Shown here: piece by piece, positions 39,962 to 50,009 of the stretch
Layout: every line of letters starts with the position of its first letter
Position numbering within the stretch: the first letter of the stretch is position 1
Source of the DNA: Whitmania pigra
Taxonomy: Eukaryota; Annelida; Clitellata; Hirudinida; Haemopidae
Assembly (NCBI GenBank): GCA_021613335.1
Contig: JAJTWR010000341.1
Location: forward strand, 1,020,001-1,084,000
Reading direction: 5' to 3'
Length of the DNA stretch: 64,000 nt
Program-made: the position numbers and the translations under genes
The notes under the pieces: model-generated
What the model was told of the DNA's origin: nothing
What the model saw: the letters and a program-made list of their open reading frames with translations, nothing else
The model's database searches: none

Positions 39962-41088
39962 TATTTGTCGAGTTTTACGCTTTCTTGGATAGCAAACTTT
40001 GGTGTTCCAGAAACCATCACCACAGACCGAGGTAGCCAATTTTCATCACACATTTTTCAGCAGATGTGCAAGTTGTTAGGCATTCGCCACGTAAGAACAA
40101 CGGCCTACCATCCTGCTGCCAACGGAATGGTGGAACGCTTCCACCGTCAACTCAAATCAGCACTCATCGCGCAGAACGCCGCCGCCACCACTTGGACGGA
40201 TCTCCTGGATCCATGGTTCTTCTTGGGATCCGAGCAACCACCAAAGAAGACCTCCAGTGCTCACCAGCCGAACTAGTCTACGGGACAACGTTAAAATTAC
40301 CGGGAGAGCTTTCACCATCAAGCAGCTCCAACCCGCCGATCGGACACTCAAGCTTCGTGGATAATCTAAGAGAACAAATGCTGAGTCTCAAGCCTCAACA
40401 GCCCAGACAACGACAGCAACCCTCTTACATCCCGAAGGACCTGGCTACTACACCACAGGTACTTGTCCGTGTCGATTCCAGCAAACCACCGCTTCATCCA
40501 CCATACGAAGGCCCATATGACGTCCAAGAGCGCCATCACAAGTACTTCGTCATCAAAAAGAATGGACGGAACGATACAGTTCCAATCGACAGACTCAAAC
40601 CAGCGGTTATTCCTCAGACTTTAGTTCCGCCTACCACCAACCCAGCCACTGCACCAAAAACATCACTCAAAAAGCCTACTAGCAAACCAGTTATCACCCC
40701 AGCAACACCACTGACTCAACCTCAAACACGTTCTGGACGAAGAGTTCACTGGCCCAAGAAACTCAAAGATTACGAGCCTTGATCTTTCGTTCGCCAGCTT
40801 GCTCTCTGGTGGGGGAGTATTGTGGGACACTGATTTTCACCCCATAACTTCACCAAGCTCCAATCGCAAGAAATTATTAATTAAATTTTGTAAATTTATT
40901 ACTAATAATATTCAACATCTTTGGCAATATAAAAAATCAACCTCAGTGGTACTTCAGATCAATAAAATAAAGGCGTTTCTCACTCCAAAATAACTCCTTG
41001 CCTCCTACCTCATTTGATTCTCTTCTAGCTGATCTCTTGTCAGGCCTTTTTGCTTTGGCCTCATTATAATATACCTCCGCAACACGAC
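39962..41088 (+). mobile_element. Gypsy-type LTR retrotransposon, integrase end plus 3' LTR
   Basis: Starts inside the integrase core: [12 protein letters not shown] and [18 protein letters not shown] carry the second aspartate and the glutamate of the D,D-35-E triad. A frameshift lies near 40215. The other frame continues with [17 protein letters not shown] and a C-terminal tail rich in proline and threonine, ending KLKDYEP at about 40782. A purine tract (GGTGGGGGAGTA) precedes a candidate 3' LTR starting TGTGGGACAC near 40821. The LTR contains AATAAAATAAAGG and ends CTCCGCAACA at about 41088. The 5' part is missing. Confidence 0.85.
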
Positions 41089-42341
41089 CAACCCTAAATC
41101 CGCCAATATGCCGAAGAATATTGATAATCAATATAGTTATAGTTCAGAATATTGTATCATTAATAATTGTAATCCAATGTAATGACTTTCTGGAGGCGCT
41201 AAACAACTGGAGGTATTATCTTTTATTAAAAGACTTGGGAACCGCCGAGCCAAGCCGACAGCTGATTTGAAGTTAAGCCGAGTCAAGCTGAATAATATCA
41301 CAGCCACTGTCGATTTATAAATCGTGAGTCGCCGCCGATTTTACAGCAAAGTCCAATTCGATTCCATTCATAATGGCGTGACAGTGGTTATAGGTGCTTG
41401 ATTCGTCTTCGTAAAATATGTGCCAGTTTCCGACACGATGATTCATACTTGTCAATATCACAACACGACAATATAATTAATATTTTTAGTTCTACTACTT
41501 CAACATTTGCAACTTTATTTTCATATATAAAACTGACCAAAGTAAAATCAAGCCAAGTAAAGCCACGACTAGCCAGCTAAATTTTTTTAAGCATGCTTCT
41601 TAGTAACTCTAGGCTCCCATGTCTATATTGTACAGCTGTGAAATGGATGAGTTAGGATTCAAGGCGATGTAACCCTTCTTAAAATCTTGAAAAGGTTGAT
41701 CCTTGAGCTGAATAAATGTAAATTAAAAATTATTATTATGATTATAAATAGGTTTTATTAAAATAAATTGATTATTTACCAGACTCCAAAAAAGGATCTT
41801 AAAAAATTCTAACCTATCCTAAAATAAATTTTTATAATTTGGTTAATTTTATTAATAAAATAAGTCAATGCAAATATGTTTGTGAATAATCAACAATATC
41901 ATACATTTATTCTTTCATCTTTAGAAATTTGCAAACTGGTAACTAGATTGGTCACTTTACTACGATAAAAATAAATATTACTTATTGCAAAACAAATAAA
42001 ATTCTTTATATATTAATCATAGTTACCCTATAAAGTCGTGACTCCAATCATCTACAAACACCGTTATAGTATACCTAGAAAATATAACGATATAATTAAA
42101 CCATTACCATAAATAATTACCCATTGATCATCAAATTAGACTTTGTTTAAATATAAACTAACACAAAATATTCCAGTTTATAGTTACCCCACATTATTTG
42201 GGCCAGAATTGCCTGAAACATTTAATGTCAATACTAAATTAATGATTTTATAATAACCAATTAGAACAAAGATGAAACATTTCGTTTCAACTGATAATCA
42301 GGTTATCATTCATGATAAAATACAAGAATATTATAAAATAT

Positions 42342-44041
42342 TTATCTGTCAACCTTCTCAATTTTCATCATGTCACATCCAGTAAACAGAAGTGACTTAT
42401 CTTCGGTAAGATACCTCCTTTTCGACAGCATTAACAACAAATTAAAGGTTTTTTTTGCGTATTCATAAAAAGAGCAGGAGTAATCCATGTACTTCAAACA
42501 AGATTGAAAGTCTGTGCATGATCCAATCTAAGAAATAATAAATTAAAATTAAATACTCAAAATATAGCATTTGTTTTTTCTGTATCTATAACAGCTTGTT
42601 TGCTTGATTCAATAAACTCGTAAATCACTTAAAAAATTAACTAAAAATTAAAAAATATTCCGGATTTATTACATTCTTGGCAACTTGTTTTAAATGTTCT
42701 GGAATATTTTTCCAAAAATTGCAACCAACGTAATTCAACTTTTTCCTATTCAGTGAATTCAATTCATCACTGTTTAATGAAAAACAAGGGATTATTTAGA
42801 ACCTAAAAACTATTTAATTACAAAAATATCAGTAGCTCAACAGTCATCGAGTGAAGGTCTTACATTAGCTTATATAGAGGAAGAGTCAGGTTTTCAATTT
42901 TAGGCAGGATGTTCACAAGTCTCTGTCCAGGAGGAATATTCAAAGGAATTGCAGCTAAGTTTAGATTTCTAAATTAACAACACAATTTAGTTGAAAATGC
43001 TAGAAAGTTGAATGAATTGTTAATGTACATTACCTCAGATTTTTTAGATGCACAATATTCATTTTACTACTAAAATCTATGTCCTCGACAGTAAGAGATT
43101 CTAAATTTTGGAGAACTTTTAAGGAGTCGATATAATTCATAAACAACTGCTTTTCCACAAGTGATAAATTTTGCAAGTTACGATCTCCAAAAAGACAAAG
43201 TTTCTTCAAGGAATCAGAACATGACGTAAAATTAAATCTTTTGAAAAGTCCAAAAGGAACGGCGTCGAAATTAATGCAGAGAACTTTCAACTTTGGAAAT
43301 TTTATCACGGATTTGTTGTACAATTTTTTTTAATACTGTCATAACATTTAATATTATTTATAATAAAATACCTTTTAAGATTTAATTATCCAAATTAAAA
43401 ACACCTCTAATATAAAATATTTTAATCATACAATGTGTTTACAATGGTTTACTAACTGTACATAATGAGGTGTATAACGATAATCAATCTCAAGAACTTC
43501 TATGGTTGAAGAAAACCTTTCAATGACGTCCAACATGGCATCCATCAAAAGACTCGTTCCAAAACTCAATCGCTTTATTGGAAAATCTGACTTTTTCATT
43601 TGTAACAGATCGTCGAGTGTCAATGCCCTCATCCTTGGGTCAATGTTCACCCAGTTTAAAGCATTCCTCTTTGAAAGGCATGCTCGTAAGAACTTGGGAG
43701 GTATTATCCATAATATTTCGTTGCTTTTGTCTAGTATGTTTTCAAACAACGTTGGAGGTAGACAAATATGTTTCTTTAACACTTTTTTAAAAATAAAAAT
43801 AGATTTAGTCTATTTTTAGCTCATTGATTGAATTTTGCAAATAAAAGTCAATAATTGATTATATTTACAAAAATTATCACAAATGATTCGGATAAAACGT
43901 AATTATTTCATGAATTAAACAATTAAATAACAAATGTCTTATGAAACCTCCTCGACGTCCCAAAAATATTCTGTCAAAATTGACCACAGTACTTTTTAAG
44001 AGGCAATCCCTCAAACTTTTAACTTTTGTTGTTCTAGACAT
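42342..44041 (-). pseudogene. LRR protein, array copy 6 (frameshifted)
   Basis: Exons 43948-44041, 43457-43781, 43034-43335, 42864-42968, 42673-42769, 42342-42527. All splice sites are kept. Exon 3 has eight A's instead of nine in the run just after its acceptor (plus strand T-run near 43324-43331), so it is 302 rather than 303 bases. The frame breaks before NKSVIKFPKL; read in its own frame, the rest of exon 3 and exons 4-6 are intact. Either a very young pseudogene or a homopolymer sequencing error. Exon 5 reads NFWKNIPEHLK, unlike its siblings. Confidence 0.75.
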
Positions 44042-44295
44042 TTTGAACGATGAGAAAGTAATTAATTATCGCAAACAGAAATAAATAACCACGGATTTGT
44101 CGGTGTCTCAAAGCCTTCCTGTTCATTTAAATTAGCTAGGGACGATATTAAATTTTATATTTATTTTAATTTTAAAATAAAATTTTGTAAACATTTAACC
44201 AATTATTTTAAATTCAGTTATTAGCTGCGCTCAATCTTGCTCGTTTCCTCGCCAAATTATCTTTAGGATTCTGAAGGAAATTTCATAGGGGTTGT

Positions 44296-44727
44296 CAGTG
44301 TCCTGACTATTTATTTATGTTATTTGTTGCATTTGCGCTGATTGGCTGCGCAGTGATACAATTAGCTAGTCTAGGAGGAAGGCTATAAAAGGCGACAGGC
44401 AGACGACAGATTAGAGTCCGAATCATCTCTGTTATGCAAAGGACTATAATCAAATAAACAAACAAACAAACGACAGATTAGCTTTTTAGTCGTGAAAGCT
44501 CGGAGAGTGCGTGGGTGTGAGAGAGAGAGTGTGAGTAGAGAGTGGCAGACGAGTTTTGATTTGAGCTTTGAGATAGGCTGATTGTATCGAGTTGTGTAAT
44601 TAATTGTTGTTGGCTTCTGATTTCATGTACCTTCTGATTGATTTTAATATACTGCTTCTGTCATATACGAAACTTGTGTTGTTTATTCGATAAGAATCGG
44701 CTCGAGTAGACATATCCCGAATATACA
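44296..44727 (+). mobile_element. Possible solo LTR
   Basis: Begins TGTCAGTGTCCTGAC and ends ATATACA, with a TATA-like CTATAAAAGG at 44384-44393 and GA-rich sequence after it. No clear target duplication was found. It may instead be a host promoter or unique sequence. Low confidence. Confidence 0.25.
44415..44470 (+). mobile_element. 56-bp insertion consisting only of a LINE/SINE tail
   Basis: Perfect 11-bp duplication CGACAGATTAG at 44404-44414 and 44471-44481. The insert is the tail sequence (TCCGAATCATCTCTGTTATG, CAAAGGACTATAATC, then a CAAA repeat). Confidence 0.8.
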
Positions 44728-44730
44728 GGA

Positions 44731-45370
44731 GAAAGAACATTTACAGGGGTTTTTAATAGTATCTCGTTTCGATTTTTGGCGAAAACAAGGGTTATTAAAA
44801 CTACGATCAACTAAGTAATTAAGTAATTAATATTTAGATTTTATCGATTTTTTTTTGATTCATTCCATAAGCAAATTCATTTGCTTGTCTTATAATTTCG
44901 AAACTACGATGCTTTTCTTAATCATTGAAAAGTTAAAAAAGTCAAATGCATTTTCGATAAGTTAATTTAAAATACCGATAGTTGCCAATTAGATCCACTA
45001 TAAAGGCTAATTTGCAACAAAAAGTATTGAGATTGTCCCTTACATTAAGTTAGAAAAATCTGTTAAAGTCGGCATTTCAGTCAAATAACCTCGTCTACAG
45101 GCAATTATGCTTCTTAAAACACTTTGTAGATTTATCACAAGAACTACTTTGTTTATCTTCCGCCAAGTCATTGAAGAAAACAAAGCGAAAATTGACAATA
45201 CTTAAATACTTTCGATTTTAACTTTTATTTAGATTTAAATTAATATTTATCGATCTCATTGATTTTTAAAGGTGTTTTGCAATAACATGGAGTAGAGGCG
45301 CAGTCTCAAATTTTGCTTTAAATCCTTCTGATAGATAATATCCTAAGGGTCCCAATTCCCATATGTGAAA
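44731..45370. other. Non-coding stretch right of the array
   Basis: AT-rich, with no open frame above noise and no recognised repeat. Confidence 0.5.
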
Positions 45371-45389
45371 ATAATTTTTTTTTTAAATC

Positions 45390-45440
45390 AGATTCTCAAC
45401 GTTTTAACTGTTTATTTACTCTAAAAAAAAACACTCTCCA
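45390..45440. repeat. NELF-C/D 3'-flank fragment with CCT7 poly(A) signal
   Basis: TTTTAACTGTTTATTTACTC, followed by TAAAAAA, matches 7750-7776 after the NELF-C/D stop with one mismatch. TTTATT at 45411-45416 is AATAAA on the minus strand, 152 bases after the CCT7 stop. Confidence 0.7.
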
Positions 45441-45567
45441 GAAAAATCAATAAAACCAATAAAAGCAACAACAGACAGGACATTGAAAAGTCGCAAAACA
45501 CAGAGCAAAAGGACATCCTATTTAATAGAGTTCCTCTCATCCAATCACACCAGAAGGGGGTCATGGC

Positions 45568-48500
45568 TTACATGGGTCTACCTCTGCCCCTGCCGAGACC
45601 TGCAGCAGGCCCGCTTGGACCGTCGACTGCAGACCTGGGGTTCTTGACGGTCTCGTCGACCGACAGGATCAGACAAGCAGCCTCTGAGGCAGCAGTCAAG
45701 GCATTGATTTTGACGAGGGAAGGTTCCCATACGCAGGCCTCAAAGCTGTCAGTGATTCCTTCACTCACGATGTCGACTCCGAACCATTTGCCACCTGCCA
45801 GCAATTATTTGTAACTTCATTTATAACTTTTTTCATTTAATTAACTTATTACACTAATTAACATTAGTATTATCTAATTATCTATCTATTATCTAATCAA
45901 ATATCAAAATCTATATAATCAATTACCGTACAAGGTCAATCCCAGAGGTTAACCTTTGTAAAAGAATGACTCACCCTGGGCATGTTTCTGTCTGAGCTTG
46001 TTGAGAACATTGGTTGCGTCAAATCCGGCATTGTCGCAGAGCTGTCTGGGAATGACTTCAAGGGCTTTGGCCATGCAGTTGATGAGCAGCTGCTCCTTAC
46101 CTGGAACGGTCCTTGAGTAATCCCTCAGATACTTGCTCAGTTCCATCTCGATGGCACCGCCACCTGGCAATCAAGAGTTTAATTTAATGTCACAACTACT
46201 ACAAACAGAATCCATATAACTAAATTAATAAATGATGGGCATACGACTTCTTCCTATTTGTATATACAAAGCTTTTAAAAGTGCTCCTAAGGCTCTAATA
46301 AACAGTCACCTACCAGCAACGACGGCATCGTTCTTGATGGTTCTCCTGACGATCATGATGGCATCATGGAGCGACCTCTCTGTTTCCTCGATGAACTGAT
46401 CAGCACCGCCCCTCAAGATCAGGGTGCAGGTCTTGGCCTTCGGACATCCGGTCAGCAGATTGTACCTCTCGCCTCCGATTTGTCTCTCCTCCAAGAGCTC
46501 GCAGGTTCCGAGCACATCGTCAGTCAGAGAGGAAACAGTGGACTGGATCGAACCTCCGCAGGCCTGCATCGTCCTCTTGAGATCCTCCTCTGTCACGCGA
46601 CCGGCACAGAACATGTCCCTGACGAAGGGTCGAACGGATGTCGATTAGATGATGATTCGATTTATCTTCAACTAAGTTAGTAGTTGAAACAATTCCCATG
46701 GGAACCTGATTATTATTAAACCCCTGTCACATCAGACAAAAATATTAAGACACAACTGCAAACAGTGACCATGGAGTTGGAGCCATAAATAAATAAAGCA
46801 CTACACAATCTATACAATAAGTCCTAAGACCAAGAGAATGACATGTCTATAGTCTGGAATCAAATTGCTTCAAACCCAGCATGGAAGAATCCAATGGAAC
46901 TACCTGTCAGCAAAGTACTGGGTGGCAACATCACCGATGGGCAGCTTGGAAAGGACCACCTTTGCTCTGGATGCATGGAGCTTCTCCAGTTTGTCGTACA
47001 GAATGCTCCACTCGGCATCGACGACGGCTTGGTACTCCTGGAATATGTAGAAAAATGTAAATGACAGAAACAATGTATCAAGTTATAATATCAATAATAA
47101 TAATTAACTTAATTAATAACATTCGTGGCAATAAAAAACGAAAAGTGTAAATGATGTAACCTAAGTATTAAGTGCCTAATAATAATAATAATTAACTTAA
47201 TTAATAATTACAACAATCACAAACAAGAAACAATCAACAAAAGGATTTTACAAGAGCAACACACCTCGACTGAGTCCACTCTGACTTCTGCATTGTCCTT
47301 CTCTGCCTTCAGTTCAAGTTCAATGTTGAGGAGTGCAATCCTGGGGTTATTGTAGCTCTTGGGCTGCATTTCGAAGCCGGCATAACTGAAGGTCTTCTTG
47401 AAGGCGACGCCATCGATCAGCTGAGAATCCTGGTAAGTCGAACAAGTTGTCGTCAATTAATAATAATAATAATAATTCATTTATAAGGCATAGCATCAGA
47501 GGCTTCCATCAAAAAAAAAATGTGACAATAAAAAAAGTAGACAAACGCTATTGGGGCATTTAAAAATTATTGCAAAAAATAGCTAAAAGGTAAACAAATT
47601 AAAGTTAATTAATTAATTCAGTTAAAAACATTATGACTCACCTCGAGTGCACCTCCGCTGACCTTCTTGATTCCAATCATGTCGAGGGGCAGCAGCTCGT
47701 CGAGCATGCTGACGGCGTTGACGACCATTTTGGCGAAGAATTCCTTCTGATGGGAGACGAGCTTCGAACTCAGTGACGTGCTGGCACACTTGATCAACAG
47801 CTCGTGCTTGTTCCTGGCGAGAAGATAAAACGGCCATTTTGATAATAATTAGTTTAAAATTATTGGATAAGTAATATTTTGGTTAAAACTGTCTTCAATT
47901 CCTCACCCATCCTTGTGGTCCCCAATGCGAACAGCGATCTCCTTGATTTTCTGGCAAGCCAGATGGGTGGCTTTTCTGAAAGCTCTGATGATGATTTGTG
48001 GGTGGACCCCCTCCTCGACAAATGTTTTGCTCAGCTTCAAGAACTCTCCGGCCAACAGGACGACGCTAGTCGTACCGTCTCCGACCTGTAATTAACCAAA
48101 CCAAGTCAAGATGTTGCCATCTTAAGACTAATTGCACATTATATGTCACATAGATTAACAGCCTTACAATCTTTGGAAGACATATTACAACGACATCAAC
48201 ATTGTTTAGGTAACATTCAAGTCATAAAAACTGATATTGTTCCTGATATTTTTAGGTGACTCGTCGAAGCATCACACTCACCTCAGCATCTTGGGACTTG
48301 GCAATCTCAACCAACGTCTTGGCAGCTGGATGAACAACATCGAGGAGCTTCATGATGGTGGCTCCATCATTGGAAATGGTGGCTTTGCCTGGAATTAATA
48401 TAGCATCATGTCATTAATTCTTTCTTCATTAATTGTTTACATCCAATCACTAAATTTACATGCTTTTGCTCTGCTACAAAGGCTAAGTCAAAAGGAAATG

Positions 48501-49130
48501 ATAATTTTTATAAGAAGACAGATTTAACCTACCATGTCCATCAACAATCAGCTTGTCCATGCCTCTTGGACCAAGAGTTGTCCTGACAGCATCAACAATT
48601 GCCTGGCAGGCATTGATGTTGCTGATCAGTTGTGGTTTGCCCTGGCTTGTATCTGTGCCTTCTTTAAGGAGGATAATTGGAGCATTCTGAAGAACAAGTT
48701 ACAATTGGTGTTTTAATCAATTAATTTGAAACTGTTTAAGCTAATGATAAGATTTTTTTGTTAATGGATAAACCTAATTTTTACACTCTACACAAATGAA
48801 AATTCTGAACAAAAAAAAATTACGACTCGATGCTTCAAGCAATCAAACGTTCTAAAACAACATATCAAATAACAAGTAACCTGCGATGATAACAAAATAC
48901 TTAAAAAAGCACAATTTCACTTTAAAACTGAGAATCAGTAAATGGAACAGGGATCGAACATTCTAGTGGCTGCATGATAATTTATCGCTCAGCGTGCAAT
49001 TTTCTCAAATATTATCTTAATGCGTCAAATTTAGCTATATTTACAAATCAAGCAGAAATTGTGACAAAGGACCGTTCAATAATCACAATATGTACAAATC
49101 AAGTCAATAAATGTAAAACCAGCCCACCAT
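45568..49130 (-). CDS. CCT7: T-complex protein 1 subunit eta (CCT7)
   Basis: Exons in transcript order: 49128-49130 (ATG only, tentative), 48533-48686, 48282-48388, 47907-48085, 47642-47813, 47265-47429, 46904-47037, 46314-46618, 45975-46163, 45568-45794. They sum to 1635 bases in frame, giving 544 aa, the family length. Seen motifs: [65 protein letters not shown] (ATP site), [24 protein letters not shown] and the eta-specific tail GRGRGRPM. It is one of eight subunits of the cytosolic CCT/TRiC chaperonin that folds actin, tubulin and others. The single-codon first exon is the weakest part. Its 3' end faces the array. Confidence 0.95.
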
Positions 49131-50009
49131 GATACCGGGTTTAGTCGTACTCTCGATCGAAAACACTAGATTCTATAGGGTAACCGGCGAATTTATGTTT
49201 CCTTGGAGAATGAAGTGAAATTTTAGCATCTTCATTGAAATAGTAGAATTTTGTAAAAGATATTTGTTACTGACATAATTTAAAATAATAAATTTTCAAC
49301 GAAATCTAGATTTATTTATAACTCCAACATATTGCTACGCCGTTGTATAATTGAGATTGAGCTCCATAAATTAAAATTTAGAAGATTTTATTAATTAAAT
49401 TTATTTTACTGACATTAAAAATATTTCACGGAATTTGATTTCACGGGCGTGACTCCAGCGATGCGAATGTTTCCAAATCCAATTTCGCACTAAATTAATT
49501 AAGTGACTCTTCCATCCCTACATTTGAATCCAGAGTTAATTGAAACATAATAATAACCCCTTTAAATTTGTCAAATTGAAACAACCTATCCCCTAGACGG
49601 GAATTAATTCCCTTGGGATAGTTCATTAATGAATTTGTGAATCTTTTTTTGGTGTGATTTTTTTGGCTATTTGAATATAGTTTTTTGAAAATAAACGAAT
49701 TTATAGCAAAAAAATAAAAAAATAATGCTTCGTTCTTTGATAATTAACTATTCGGAAGTTTATCTTCACCCGTTTTCTGATTTTTAAATTAACATTATTT
49801 CAACACTTTCCAATGTCATTCCATAACTTAATTCTGACGTCATTCTCAACAATCATCTAAAACGGACGATGACATTAATTTCTTGCCAAAACCAATTTTA
49901 TCATGTACATTCGTGCAAAAACAAATGTTATTAACATCTATTAATCTAAATATTCTAAATCCAAAAATACAATAATAACAACTTCTTTAACGGCTTCACA
50001 CTCTCGTTC
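49131..50009. other. CCT7 upstream / receptor downstream spacer
   Basis: Separates two minus-strand genes. It should hold the CCT7 promoter and the 3'UTR of the large-exon gene. AT-rich, no convincing TATA box. It contains the palindrome at 49586-49621. Confidence 0.6.
49586..49621. other. 36-bp nested palindrome
   Basis: Outer arms CTATCCC and GGGATAG enclose GGGAATTAATTCCC. It could form a hairpin or bind a dimeric factor. No function can be assigned. Confidence 0.5.

Larger units (their letters stand above)
7690..44258. repeat. Six-unit tandem array of LRR genes
   Basis: Units of roughly 4-5 kb (longer where elements inserted) each carry one minus-strand LRR gene plus shared spacer. Recurrent spacer marks are GCATGCAGGAATGCCACCC at 7960, 18250, 23020 and 31795, TGCTCATGAACATGGCCGAT, and AGGATTCAAGGCGATGTAAC downstream of each gene. 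Unit edges contain NELF-C/D 3'-end sequence. The right edge is at about 44258, where copy 6 stops matching the other units after GCCAAATT. Units 1 and 4 are nearly identical around 12640-13105 and 26740-27210, which indicates recent exchange. Confidence 0.88.
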
